DNA from: Brachionus koreanus
Taxonomy: Eukaryota; Rotifera; Eurotatoria; Ploima; Brachionidae
DNA: 64,000 bases
Direction: 5' to 3'
Assembly (NCBI GenBank): GCA_016987375.1
Contig: PJRA01000303.1
Location: 51,910 to 115,909, forward strand
Part shown: positions 1 to 11,250 of the stretch, piece after piece
Position numbering within the stretch: the first letter of the stretch is position 1
Layout of the letters: the number at the start of each line of letters is the position of its first letter
The notes under the pieces: model-generated
Seen by the model: only the letters and a program-made list of their open reading frames with translations
Database searches by the model: none
What the model was told of the DNA's origin: nothing
Made by a program: the position numbers and the translations under genes

Positions 1-465
1 GATACAGAAAGTCCCAATTAAAAATTTTTTTTCTTGCTTTATTATAGCTAATATTTAGTAGTTTATAAATAAATATATAAATGATCCCCTGATCATTTGC
101 ATGATCCGGCAAGTTAACGTAACTTTTGTCCATTTACTTATGCATCACCCGTTATTGTGCATAAATAAAGTTACGAATCAAGATTTTTTATTTTCTCTTT
201 TAAAAGAACGACTTTTCCAAAAGTGACAAAATCTTAGCAAAGTTTTATCAAAAAATTGATATATAAAATCATTTACAACCCTTATTCGAAGCTTATATAT
301 GTCAAGTGTCAAGCTTGTAAATTTTTTATTAAAAAAAATCACATCAAAATCCATATTCTTAGACACTCAATTAAGCCTTAAATTAAACTTTTTGTAACTT
401 ATCAAATTATTTTTATAAGAACTGAAAATAACCGCAAATTGAAATTATTAGAGTTTAAAGATTCA
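1..465. other. AT-rich spacer, no gene seen
   Basis: I see no supported gene here. The only open frame is a 62-codon minus-strand stretch of low-complexity, AT-driven composition with no recognisable domain. Confidence 0.6.
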
Positions 466-1320
466 GTGCTGTGGTAGTTTTTTTAGATTTCTCGAAGGCG
501 TTTGATCGCGTTTCGCACAAGCTACTAAAGACCAAGTTAAAGAGCTAAAGATTTACTAAGTATGGTAAAATTTTGGCGTGGCTCGAAAATTTTCTGCAAG
601 ATAGGAAACAGAGAGAAGTACGTTGGAGCATGGAATTGTTAAATGCTGATGATTTGAGAGTTGAATTAGCCGAGACTACTACTGAGCGCGATCTTGGTGT
701 AATGGTGAACAACAAAGTCAAATGGAATGATCAAATCGACGACTGCGTTAAAAAAGCTAACAACATGCTTGGTATGTTCAAGAAAACTTTCGTGAATTAG
801 GATGCTCAATCGTTTTTGCAGCTTGTTAGACCGCATCTAGAATACTGTGCACCTGCCTGGAATCCTTATTTAAAGAAGCACAGACTTGAACAAGTACAAA
901 GACGAGCAATCAAACTTGTTCCACAGATAAGAAGTTTGAATAATGAGTCAAGATTAGCTAAATTCGGATTATAAACTCTAAAAGATAGGCGAGAGCCTGG
1001 GGATAGAATCGACAAAAATTACAATCATGTCAATTCGTACTACGAGTAAGAGAAGCAAAGCATCACATATGCTCGCAGCTAACAAAATGTGAAGCAAGAC
1101 GAAACTTTCTATCAAACCGAGGAGTGAAAAAACTGAATGTGCTGTCAACGTCGATTTTCACAGCAAGTTCGACCAGCCAGTCCAAAAACACACTGGACAA
1201 TGTCGGTAGAAACAAAAAAACGAAAAGTCTCCTATAGCGGGATTACGACAGTCTTCCTGCTTTGTCAGTTTAGTTAAACTGAACTTGACCGTAGAATATT
1301 TACTATTATTATTAATATTA
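466..1320 (+). mobile_element. Non-LTR retrotransposon fragment (jockey/CR1-like reverse transcriptase, decayed)
   Basis: Translation from about 472 gives FLDFSKAFDRVSHKLL, the classic reverse-transcriptase block of non-LTR elements. It is followed by WLENFLQDRKQRE, then an in-frame jump to a C-terminal RT region (ERDLGVMV, 573-797). After an in-frame stop comes RPHLEYCAPAWNPYLKKH, the usual end of the RT thumb region. The FADD catalytic block between these parts is missing, so the copy is internally deleted and dead. The 3' end has a perfect 18-nt hairpin, TCAGTTTAGTTAAACTGA (1265-1282), and an ATT-rich microsatellite tail at about 1300-1320. The clade call is by motif style only. Confidence 0.85.
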
Positions 1321-4300
1321 ATTTAAATGATTGCGAGCAACTAGCAACTATATTTTATTCCATTTTAAGATATTTTAATGTTTAATTTGAGACATTTATT
1401 TAAATTTTTAAGTTGATCCTAATCCTAATCGAAAAATTTTAGGATTTTCTAACTCAAATGAAATTAATTAACTAATTATTAAAAAAAGTTATTCAATCTT
1501 ATGAATAATTATTTGAAATTTGGATATAGGAAATCAATTTTTAAAATCTGTGATCAGATTTATGTTAATTCTGATAATTGGATCTACGTTTAAACGAATA
1601 TTTTATCAATTAACTCTTAAAAACATCATTGAATATTGTAAAAAAGTAACTAGCTTATTCTTTTAGAGCTTGCTAAATAAAATCAAAAAGTTAACTGTCT
1701 GATAGATAGCTAAAGACTTTAGAGCTTAATTGTTAATTTTTTCAAGATTGGCTAATTATTGCTCTTAAAAATGTCTAAAAAATACAAAATTTTTTGACTC
1801 TCTCTAATATAAATACTATCTGACCCCGGTAGCTTTCGATTATTTTTAAATATAACTAACTGATAAATTTAAATTATTTTTTTCAAAACCTTTTTGATGC
1901 ATATATTTTAATTTTTCACAATACTTTTGTATGTAAAATTTGCAATTTTTTAAAAAAACAAATCAAATAAAATAACTTTTGCAAACTTGTGGTATTAGAC
2001 ACAGATCAATCGATTATTTTTATTTTGAATAAACTTTACCTCAGAATTTATTTAAACTATTGTTTTTGAATTTGTCGAAATTGAAAAGTATGCCCACGTG
2101 TTGCATTAAATAAAAATTTCTTTTAATTCATTCATTTTCTTTACTAAAAATGGGTAAATATGTATATGAAATGAAAGAGTTCGGGTACATGGAATGTTAC
2201 AATCAGACTAGTGTATTGAAATCTTGTTTATTTAACAAGATGATTAACTACAATTATAGCTAGACTTTAATCTATCATAATGAAAACCATTAATGTCTTG
2301 AGCAACTTCTATTTTAATTATAAGATGCTTAAATTGATCAGATTTAATGCTATTCTGGGTATTGATATTAATTGATTTTAAATTTAATGAAGCTAGGATA
2401 AAAAAATATTAAAGAAAATTAGGAATTGATCATAGAAAAAAATTAATTTTATTTATATATAATAAAAAATATATATTTATTATGTTACCTTAATTTAATA
2501 TTGTCAATTAGTGAAAAATATATCATAGACATCTTAAACTAATAAATTTTTTCTTTTATATGTTTTTAAAATTTCATTATTACCGCAGACTTCTAATTGC
2601 TTTACTTTTTATAATTTTCACGTTGAAGTTTCATCGATATAAAAAATTACGGATAAATATCGGACTCTTAATGATCTTAATATTTTTGGGATTAAAAATA
2701 ATCCTAAATTTGGTAAAAATTACACTTATAACAAATATTTTTATTTTATTTATTTATTTAATAAATAATTGTGGGGAATGCCCCTGAGTTTGTCCGAATA
2801 GCCTACGCTTTATTTTAAACCATCAAATTTGAAATTTTGAATTTTTACAAAAGAAAAAAAGGAGTAAAAAAAGTAATAGATAAAATTTACCTAAATGTAT
2901 TAATTGAATACAGAAGAATTTAAAACAAATATAATTTAATCGTATTTAAAAATAGTGAAAGAGAATTTATTCTTTTTCAAAAATATTTAGTTTCTAAATC
3001 AAAATAATCTCAGTTTTTTATCTTAGTTTTTCTAATATGTAAATTTTAATTAAAGAAAACAATTTATATTTTTTTAAAATATGAAAACGTTTTTTTTTTT
3101 TATCAACAATTGTACAAAAATATACTTAACTTTAATTTGAACATAATTAAACAAGACTTTGCTAGTTTTTTTATTCAATTTCTTGAAGAATTTAAAAAAA
3201 AATTAAAAATGATAGTTTAGAATTTTATTAAAGAGACAAAATAGATATGTTTTAACTCTTAGTTGAAATTTAAATCAAATGAATAGTTTTACAAGTATTG
3301 TTATAAAAGACAGTTAATTAAGTTAATAATCTAAATAAAAATGATTCTGCTCAAAAATGATCATTTAAAAAGTTTTTTTTAAATAATTTTTGAGAAAGTA
3401 ATTTATAGCAGAAGAAAACTTTAATTGAAATTTAATTTTCCAATTATTAATAAAATAAAATTTACTAAAAAATTTTAAACTTACAATTACAATTAAATTC
3501 ATTACATTTTTAGATATTATACTTTTTTTTCAAGAGTTTAAAAAAATTAACTTTTTAAATGTTTTAAAAACTAAAAAATTTTGAAAAATTAAATTGGATT
3601 TAATGAGATTTTTCGATATGATTAAACAATTTAACTACACATCAAAAATTGTCTCTTCAATAACTTTTTTTAATTAAAAAGTTCTTAATAATTTCTGAAC
3701 ATTATCAATAAATTTTGATCAAATTAGTTTGATGCACCTTTAGTTTGATAATAAATTTTCAAGAAAAATTGACAACTTTAATTAATGTTAAATCTAGTTA
3801 AAAAATAAAATAACTTTGCTTTTATTTTTTTTATCAATTTCTTCAATTTAAATTATCGACAGTGATCACTTGAATGTTCCCCATTCTTGCACTTTTTCTT
3901 ATGGATTAAAATCCGCTATCATAATTGAATTACACATGTGCACTGGTTAATCAAGATGAGGTCTCATCATGGATATATAAAATTTTTTGTTTTTTATATT
4001 TTCCTATTTTTCAATTACATCAAACTTCATAGGTTTTTTTTGTAAGTAATGTCAAAAAAATGTTTTATAAATGGATGATATTTGATTAATTATAAAATGA
4101 AAAATTTTCGATCTTTTATAAAATAATAAATTTAAGTTATTTTAACGATTCAAAAAAGATTTTTAGTCAAAATAATAGCAAAAAAGTGATATTAGAAACA
4201 GTATTTATCAATTTTTTTTTCTTAAACTAATTTAAATAAAATATAACCAAAAAAATTAATAAAATATATCTTTGTCTGTTATTTTTTGAAGTTGCACTTG

Positions 4301-4700
4301 GCACAATATTTTATAATGAAAAATCGAATTATTATTGAAAAGTTTTGCGACAATTTAATCAAAATTAATTTCAATATTCACTAAAAATATAAAAAAAATT
4401 CGCCCTCTTACTCGGAAAAGGAAACTGCTCATCAAAATATCTATGATGTTTTTTATTATTTATTAATTAATATGAATAAGTCAAAATTTTCAAGATCCTT
4501 TTTATTAATTTATTAAAGAGCTAGGTCTCAAGTGATCCTTTATCTTTAATTGTAGTCCAAATTAGCTAGCTGGTTTCTTTCTATTCCTCTTGTGTATTTT
4601 CTCTACTTATAAAACTAATCGAAATATTTTTAATTTCAAAATAAGATAATTGAAATAGAACCAATTTAGGTAAATTTTAAGTAATGTCGTAAATAATTTT
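1321..4700. other. AT-rich intergenic region
   Basis: About 3.4 kb of low-complexity AT-rich sequence. A 75-codon hydrophobic open frame at 2560-2787 looks like a composition artefact, because it is rich in Ile, Leu, Phe and Lys and ends inside a LINE-type tail. Apart from the minus-strand LINE 3' end listed separately, nothing gene-like is visible. Confidence 0.6.
2740..2792 (-). mobile_element. LINE 3' end: hairpin plus (TAAA)n tail
   Basis: Read on the minus strand, a GGGG-CATT-CCCC hairpin (2774-2785) is followed by an AATTATTT/TAAA-rich tail running down to about 2740. The segment 2764-2792 is nearly repeated at 17064-17092, differing at four positions. The stem stays paired there while the loop changes. 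No coding part is left beside it. Confidence 0.5.
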
Positions 4701-4704
4701 ATCA

Positions 4705-4711
4705 TATAAAT
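4705..4711 (+). promoter_or_regulatory. Candidate TATA box of the neuropeptide gene
   Basis: TATAAAT lies 62 nt before the ATG at 4767. The DUF4773 gene has a similar TATAAATA at a comparable distance (minus strand, about 10442-10450). In such AT-rich DNA this is suggestive only. Confidence 0.3.
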
Positions 4712-4766
4712 AACTGTGTTTTCTTAGAGCGATTCAAAAAATTGTTTAAAAAAATACAAAACAAAA

Positions 4767-5185
4767 ATGAAAACAAGCTTAGTTTCAAAATTTAATATTT
4801 TAATTTTGGTGTTTATGCTGATTGGCTATTCCTCTCAGTACACTCTAAGCAAAACATACTCATCCGAAAATGAAAGCCCAAATGATGAAATTGCGATCAA
4901 ATCAGGTCTTCATTCTTACGAAGATGCATTTAGTGATTTAGATTTCGACGAACTCAAGTCTAAATTGACATTTATTCTTTCAAAAAAAGAAATTGATATG
5001 TTAGTCTCGATGATGAATAATAGTGAGATGGTCAAAAGAGATAGTGGAATAAAACGACCATTTAATCCTCAAACAAGTAAATTCTAAAAATTCAATCCAA
5101 CAAAGGCAAAATTTTTATATTTTTAAAAGGATGGGGAAAAAGATCTTCAGTAGCTCGTTTCAATCCTCAAACAAGATGGGGCTAA
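4767..5185 (+). CDS. Amidated neuropeptide precursor, two FNPQTRW-amide copies (two exons)
   Basis: Exons 4767-5076 and 5130-5185 are joined across a 53-nt GT-AG intron (5077-5129), giving 121 residues. Residues 1 to about 24 form a hydrophobic signal peptide (ILILVFMLIGYSSQ). An acidic spacer follows, then a C-terminal peptide region: KR (90-91), DSGI, KR (96-97), PFNPQTRWG (98-106), KR (107-108) and SSVARFNPQTRWG (109-121), ending directly at the stop. In each copy the Gly after Trp would serve as amide donor, predicting PFNPQTRW-amide (or a DSGIKR-extended form) and SSVARFNPQTRW-amide. The intron splits the Arg codon of the first copy, so the unspliced frame shows only a single degenerate copy ending SKF. 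The spacing, dibasic sites and duplicated motif strongly support a secreted peptide precursor. I do not recognise the family: it differs from AKH, APGW-amide, kinins, SIF-amide and RY-amide/luqin in motif or position. Confidence 0.85.
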
Positions 5186-5246
5186 AATCTGTTTTTTTTT
5201 TTTTATAAATTTTTATTATTTTTATCGTATTTTAAGTATTTAAAAA

Positions 5247-5252
5247 AATAAA
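5247..5252 (+). promoter_or_regulatory. Candidate poly(A) signal of the neuropeptide gene
   Basis: AATAAA lies about 60 nt after the stop codon at 5183-5185. Confidence 0.4.
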
Positions 5253-6365
5253 CTTATTAAATTATTTAAAGAATTTGTACTTGTTTAAGTGATAGTAAAA
5301 TGTAGCGAGTATCGAATATGTGTTTTAAAAGAAAAACATTTGGTCTTATATGTTGCTTCTGAGATAAAATTTATTTAAGCTAAAAGCGAGAGCAAAAGTT
5401 TAATTTTTATAGTTTTCAAATTTTAAAAATGAAACGCGGATTTTTTTTGCTCATTATAATCCTGGGTATTTTTTTTTATAATTTTTATTATTTTGTTTTA
5501 AAATATTGACAGATTTTAAAGACTTTTTATGCTACCAAATCAATTCTTAGAAATTTAAGAATTTAGAATGATTTTTCAAATTTTTGTTTAATCAATCAAG
5601 TCAATTAAATATTAAATTTATTTGTATCTTTTTAATAAACAATTAAAATTATAATTTCCAAAGAATTATTTATTTTTTTTATTTAATAAAAAAAATATTT
5701 ATTATTTTTAGGTGGGTTTCTCATCATGTTCAATTCACATTTACTATTAATTCAAGGCCAAATGTAAATGTAATTGTCTTTAAAGTCCACTTGCAATATC
5801 TGGTAGTTATCGCTGAATTTTATTTAACCATGTTTTCAACCATAAATTTGTTAAATATTTCTATTCAATATAAAGTTTAATTATTTTTATCAAGAACAAA
5901 AAATATAGGCATAAATTTTTTATAATTTGACAATTATGCAAAGCTGTCAAAAAAAATCTTAACTAAGAAGTACTTTGGTAGGTATCTACTCAATTATTTT
6001 AATTAATCATGTTCATCGATTAATTTCATTTATTTTGTTAGATGCACTTCATAGTTTAACATTAATTAACAATCGACGGTTTTGTGAGATTAAGTACAAT
6101 AGAATTACATTTTCTCTTGCTATTAAATTTTTGTATATGAGATATCAGATAAAAAGACCAACAAAGTTAGTATAGTATAGTATAGTGGTTTATTGCAACG
6201 CATAAATGCGTAAATTCTGACAACAGATTATATGCAAAAAGTTACTTAAAGATTTTCTTGACACGCAGACTACTGTAGCTTTTCGTCCTTATTGTTTATA
6301 CTTTAATTTTTATTTACCAAATTTACTATTATTTCAAAAATTACTAAAAACAATTGTTTTTTTCA
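5253..6365. other. AT-rich intergenic region with a short GTATA microsatellite
   Basis: No supported gene. A short GTATA-type tandem array sits at about 6170-6185. A 66-codon frame at 5975-6175 has no domain and runs into this array, so I do not call it. Confidence 0.5.
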
Positions 6366-6446
6366 GGCGACTGAAAGGAAAGACTAAGATTCAATCCAAA
6401 CTGTCCGGGTTTAAACCCAATCTATATTTTTAAATAAATAAATAAA
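6366..6446 (+). mobile_element. LINE 3' end fragment with hairpin and (TAAA)n tail
   Basis: GGGTTTAAACCC (6407-6418), a perfect palindrome, is followed about 12 nt later by a TAAATAAATAAATAAA tail. This matches the layout of other LINE ends in the window. No coding remnant is recognisable upstream. Confidence 0.5.
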
Positions 6447-6969
6447 ATAGTTCAATAGAACAAAACAAAATGTTAAAAATTCTCATAACTTTTCTTTTAA
6501 AGTCAAAAGGAAGTTCTGTAAATACAACATGGTGCAACATTCAAATTTGCACTATTATCAACGATCTGGTAAGACTCTGCAAATTAAGCATAATTTATAT
6601 TTTGACAAATTTAGCTATAGTGCATTTTGCAGAGAATTAGCACACTTTAACTTTTGATGCTGTAACTACTGATTTGAGATAGCTTTATTTTCATGACTCT
6701 CCGGTTATTCCATTTTACTGTATAAACAATCATATTTAAAGATAAATTTAAAATACGAAAATATATTGATTTACTTTTCCACATTATTTACCAATATAAC
6801 AAGAGAACATTCCCGAAAGCTAATTCAATTTCACTCAATGAAAACCTGCCAATGTATGATGGCACACCAAAAAAGGTTAGAATAGTGTTTTCAAAAGAAT
6901 TATTAACAGGAAAACTAAATTATTTAATTTTTTAATTCTGAAATATTTAATGATAGCAATGTAATTAAT

Positions 6970-7622
6970 TACAGTATGTTGCAAAAGTTTAGAAATTTTT
7001 TTATTTGTTAGCACAAAGATTGTTTTTATGAGTAAAAAAAGGCGGGAAAAAAATAAAAAAACGGCTTTGATCAGAGACAGAACCAGTCTCTTCATATGGT
7101 TTTTTAGTTGAAAAGACACATTTTTGAGATACACCTAACAACTTGGCTATTTCGTTTTGCTTTTTATTTCCACTTTGTAGCAGACCCACGACCTGTCATT
7201 TTTGTGGAATAGACACATTTTTTTACCCATTTTTTGCCAATTTAAAGATTTTCTGGTAATGTTATTTTGAGACCAAATGAGGAGTTGGAGAGTTTTTAAA
7301 TTAAGCAGTTTAAGAGCAAAATTTACTCAAAATAAGAAGAAATTTAAGAATTAATCATAAAAGTGTGAAAAAGGTAGTAATGATTGCTAAAACATTTAGA
7401 TTATCCGAATTTATACTAATTTTTAGAGGAAATTTTTTGATTGTTAATTTTTAAGAGATAATTATATTTTTATGTCGAGTGTGATATATCAAATTGAAGA
7501 GAAAAAAAAATTCAAATTAGAGCTTTTATTTTTTTTTGCATTCTAATATTTTTGAAATTCAATATATAAAAAAATTTAGATAAATAAAATAATTAATTTC
7601 TAAACTTTTCCAACATACTGTA
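6970..7622 (-). mobile_element. Tc1/mariner-like element, internally deleted, with TIRs and TA duplication
   Basis: Terminal inverted repeats begin CAGTATGTTG at 6972 and end CAACATACTG at 7620. They match over about 25 bp (CAGTATGTTGSAAAAGTTTAGAAAT) and are flanked on both sides by TA (6970-6971 and 7621-7622), the target duplication of the IS630/Tc1/mariner superfamily. The element is only about 649 bp, too short for a full transposase gene of roughly 1 kb. Its interior keeps the transposase N-terminus on the minus strand. This is a non-autonomous deletion derivative. Confidence 0.85.
7001..7189 (-). pseudogene. Tc1-like transposase N-terminal fragment (helix-turn-helix)
   Basis: The minus-strand frame gives GLLQSGNKKQNEIAKLLGVS, the first helix-turn-helix of Tc1-like transposases, followed by PYEETGSVSDQSR, matching the usual RYxETGSVxDRPRSGRP linker. 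There is no ATG in this frame, an in-frame stop lies just upstream, and the frame ends before any DDE catalytic domain. It sits inside the TIR-bounded element described above. Confidence 0.8.
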
Positions 7623-7838
7623 TAAAACTAATTTTTATAATTGTTAAAAGTAATCTTTTTTTTTCTAATACAATTTTAAATAAATATAAGAGGTATGAGG
7701 AAATTTTCATATTTCGATTTTTCAAAAAAAAGGAGTTAATAATTTTTGAATTTTTTATTTAATTAAAAGTTTTTATTATTTTTAATTTAAATCAGGCACT
7801 AAAGAATACTATAGTTAAAGTCTAATTAATTTCATTCT

Positions 7839-8064
7839 TTAACACTAGTAGCACCAAGCATTTTTTCACATTTTTCTTAATTTAAAATTATTTTATAAAA
7901 TAAACTATAATAATTTTATAAAGTAATATTATTTTTAAAGAAAATTTTAAAATTTACATATAACAAAAAAGATGTATTCATATGAAAAATCTATTCAAAA
8001 GATACGAGGATTTAAAAATTTTTAAAACGAGTCATTTTGACTCGTTTGGTGCTTCTAGTGTTAA
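7839..8064. mobile_element. piggyBac-type MITE with TTAA flanks
   Basis: TTAA at 7839-7842 and 8061-8064 flank a 218-bp insert whose ends are near-perfect inverted repeats (CACTAGTAGCACCAA at the left and CACTAGAAGCACCAA for the reversed right end). TTAA target sites with CACTAG/CCCTAG-like termini are the hallmark of piggyBac elements. The interior has no coding capacity. A second, truncated copy lies in reverse orientation at 26940-27104. Confidence 0.75.
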
Positions 8065-9458
8065 AAAGAGCTAATAAATATACCCGATCTTGAACAATCC
8101 TTTTTAATAAAAAACTAGATTTCGAATTTAAAAAAAAATTGATTTTTTAACAAAAATTAATTTATTTTAAAAATTTTTTTGAATAAAATTTTTTTAAAGT
8201 TAAGTTCTGTTTTCATGCTTATAAAAGTCTTAAGATAAAAATAATTTAATTCATAAAATGAATTTAAATTATAATAGACGAAAAACAAAATTTAATTTAA
8301 AAAAAAATTAAGATTTTTCAGGTATCCAAAAAAAACGCTTCTAATTAATAAATTTATTCATCAAAGAAAGTCAAAGAATTATGCAAAATTTCAAAAAAAA
8401 ATATTTTTTTTATCTTTGTCATCAAAATTGGATTGTAGAAAATTCATCTCATTACAAGTGGATACTTATTGATGAAATATAATAGAATTCTGAATAAAAA
8501 TTTAACTCGTTCAAAAAAAATTTAATTTCAAAAATGAAAATGATTGAAATATTAAAATAAAAGTTTTTTTTTTTTAAATTATTTCAAGCTGAAAAAAATA
8601 TTTGAAACATCGTACTTTTTCTATTTTATTTAAAGAGTAGATACATTTTATACTTCAAATCCAAAAAATTAAACCATATATAAGATGAAATCAGACTTGG
8701 GTATAAATCACAAAATAAATTCTCAAATTTTTTTAATAAAAAACCTCAAGTCATTGATATCACTAAAAAATTACTTAATTTTTTACTTCCACACAAGTCT
8801 GAATAAAATCATACTATTGATTAGTTGCTAAGAACTGTCGATTTAAGCAACTAGATTGCTAAAAATTGATTTTTATAGTGTATAAATTTTTTTTTAAATT
8901 TTTAGGCTATTTTAACTTTTTTATTATATTTGTTTATGTACCAAAATTTTATATTCCCAATAGCTTTTAGAAACCCAGTGGTGCAAAATTCTAAATTATT
9001 TTCCATTTAAAGGTTTTTATTTTAATAAATATGACAGCCAATAAAACAGTAATTCAATTAAAAAATTGATCTGGGTTTCAAAATTTTTTTTAAAAAAACA
9101 AAATTTCAAAAAAAATTGTCTAAATTTATTATAATTATTTCTTTTAAATAGTTGTATGTCATCTGTCATCTGAAACCGAAGCAAAATGGATCAAGAATCC
9201 CCATGTGCAAAGGAAAACTTATCATATTATTGAAAATTTCAAAATATTTTTCTTACCAAATAAAACAACAAAACAAATGAAAAGAACATACAAACCAAAT
9301 GACAATTTTTATTTTATTAGCTAGTTAATATCTTGCCGCTTTTTTCAATAAACATAAGCATTTAATTCAAATAATTTATTTAAATATCAAATTAAATAAT
9401 AATTATTTTAAATAACATAGATTTAAAGATAACTAAGTAAAGAATAAAAAATAATAAT
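8065..9458. other. AT-rich intergenic region
   Basis: Low-complexity AT-rich sequence. I see no gene or recognisable repeat. Its right end should hold the 3' UTR of the minus-strand DUF4773 gene, where several AATAAA-like runs occur on that strand (about 9370-9450). Confidence 0.5.
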
Positions 9459-10382
9459 CTAATTATCATGATCATCTGCATTTTTTCCTGAGCCCAAAAA
9501 AGACTCGAAAATATTCTGGAAAAAATTGCTCGGCTGAATATTCATTGAAAAATGAGGCACAGGCAATTTTTCTAAGTTGTTGATAAAACTATCATAAGTC
9601 TTGGAAAATAGCTCCCTACTAGCATTGTTAAATTTTTCTATCTCTTTCATTTGATCTCCATAGAAATACTCTATATTATCACTATTGGCGTATATACTCA
9701 TGCTGCTTTGTTGATGAAAAAATGTTCTATTCCCAAAATGAAATGATCCAAGCTTTATTCGAGCAATTTGCTTTCCATCAAATTTGGCTATTAGGTCTAC
9801 ACATCCTGACAATGAATGATTTCTTGCGTCTAGCTGATAAAATTTAAGACACAATTGGGCTAAGGGTACACCAGTATGAAAGCACAAATCAGGCGGATTT
9901 ACAACTTCATTATCAAATCAAAATTAAAATTTAATTTTTAGTTGTTTTTTTTTACCTGAAATAGATTTTTCGTAGAAAATTTTTCCATCTAAGTCAAATT
10001 TAACATAAATATTGTCCAAATTAGAATAACTCATGTTCAAACATCCTAAGAAAAAAAAGTTTCTTAGTTTAGAAGGGCAAATTGAAAATTAAACATTACC
10101 AGTGTCATTTAGCTTAATTTTTTTGACCTCAACATGAGCACAGCAAGAACAATTTCGACTCTCACATTTACATCCGTACATGTAATTTCTTTTTAAACCA
10201 GTCTGGTTAGTGCTATTTTGATCAAGTTTTATTGATTCGTCAAGCCAACTTTTGTGCTCAGCTATGGGGTTCCAATTGAAAAATCTTTCTGCCATTGAAT
10301 CGAATGGATTTATGAAAAAAGCATTTGAAGCTTGAATAATCAAGATGAACGTTAAAAAAGAAACAATTTTGAAATTCATCAT
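9459..10382 (-). CDS. Secreted DUF4773-domain protein (three exons)
   Basis: Minus-strand exons 10382-10100, 10045-9956 and 9904-9459 join in phase to 272 residues. An N-terminal signal peptide (KIVSFLTFILIIQASNAF) is followed by a Cys-rich start of the domain (CKCESRNCSCCAHVEV). Exon 2 supplies LNDTGCLNMSYSN and the KFDLDGKIFYEKSIS stretch, and exon 3 begins VNPPDLC, followed by LAQLCLKFYQLDARNHSLSGC. This Cys spacing and the NPPxLC and LSGC motifs are those of DUF4773, a secreted invertebrate domain of unknown function. N-glycosylation sites (NST, NQT, NDT) fit secretion. Introns are 54 nt (10046-10099) and 51 nt (9905-9955). The 80-residue C-terminal tail looks lineage-specific. No biochemical role can be given. 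Confidence 0.88.
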
Positions 10383-11020
10383 TTGAATTTGGATTTTTTT
10401 TTATTGAAATTATTTTAAATTGAAATTCTCTTGGATCTTAAATATTTATAATAGATATGAATTTTAATTGAGCGAATCTTCTAGATTATAATAGAAACAC
10501 ATCTTGAATAACTAGGGTGTAATACTACAAAATTTTGAATTTGTAGATTTGTCTAGAATTTTAAAATATAGATATTGCAATAATTGTTTATCTATTATGC
10601 TTGAATTTAGTATTAGTTTTATTTTGGTACAAATGCTAAATAAACAGTCAAAATTTTTCGAAAAAAAAGCCAATATTTGTTCTATGATTTTTAAATATTT
10701 GAATGATTAGCTATTAGACCGCTTGTCCTAAATTTTCTAGAAAAAAGTTTTTTTTATTTCAAATTTATTTTCATTAGAGATAAAATTAAAGTATCATTTC
10801 TAGAATCTTATTTTAGATTTTTATCTGAATAAATTTTATTTCTTTTAAATCATAAATAAATTTTTACACAGCTTTAAAGCATCTGTATACGCTTTTTATT
10901 TAACACCATTTTAAAGAATCAAAATCTGATCACACTTTTTTTACAGTGTTTTCTCGAAATAAATAAAAATCAAATTACTGTAACCCCTACATACATTACA
11001 ATGTACATCGTCCCAAGGGC
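10383..11020. other. Upstream region of the DUF4773 gene, AT-rich
   Basis: It contains a TATAAATA on the minus strand at about 10442-10450, a possible promoter of the DUF4773 gene. Otherwise nothing is recognised. It ends at an assembly gap. Confidence 0.4.
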
Positions 11021-11110
11021 NNNNNNNNNNNNNNNNNNNNNNNNNNNNNNNNNNNNNNNNNNNNNNNNNNNNNNNNNNNNNNNNNNNNNNNNNNNNNNNN
11101 NNNNNNNNNN
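11021..11110. other. Assembly gap (N run)
   Basis: Ninety unknown bases. The flanks are repeat sequence, so the gap probably lies inside a repetitive element. Confidence 1.
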
Positions 11111-11145
11111 TTAAACATGCGCCCCGTATTGCAGAGACATTTTGA

Positions 11146-11231
11146 AGATTTTTCCACCCTCAGTGGGTTTTGAACCCTCCACCCTCTGCTTGCATGACTA
11201 ACACGCAAACCACTCGGCTATACGGACTATG
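11146..11231 (-). repeat. tRNA-derived sequence (tRNA-Leu/Ser-like), SINE head or tRNA pseudogene
   Basis: On the minus strand, TAGCCGAGTGG is a good RNA polymerase III A box, and GGGTTCAAAACCC about 40 nt later is a B-box/T-arm-like element. TGCGT and ATGCA can pair around a 7-nt loop (GTTAGTC), suggesting a UAG anticodon, as in tRNA-Leu. The D arm is shortened and the acceptor does not pair cleanly, so it is not an intact tRNA gene. It continues on the minus strand into non-tRNA sequence that ends in the N gap, as expected for a SINE. Confidence 0.5.
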
Positions 11232-11250
11232 GTTATGGTCTAATAAAAAT

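Noticed and set aside
573..800. Independent 75-residue gene starting MAWLENFLQDRK
   Set aside because: It is the middle of a decayed reverse transcriptase that continues on both sides across stops.
2560..2787. 75-residue hydrophobic open frame, membrane-protein-like
   Set aside because: Its Ile/Leu/Phe/Lys bias is what random AT-rich DNA gives, and it ends inside a minus-strand LINE tail.
4767..5185. Assignment of the neuropeptide to the AKH/GnRH or kinin families because of FN-P and W-amide features
   Set aside because: AKH-type peptides directly follow the signal peptide and start with pyroGlu. Here the peptides are C-terminal, duplicated and lack that start. Kinins end in WG-amide with a different core.
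6877..7134. 85-residue minus-strand open frame overlapping the Tc1 element
   Set aside because: It is out of frame with the recognisable transposase helix-turn-helix and crosses the element border.
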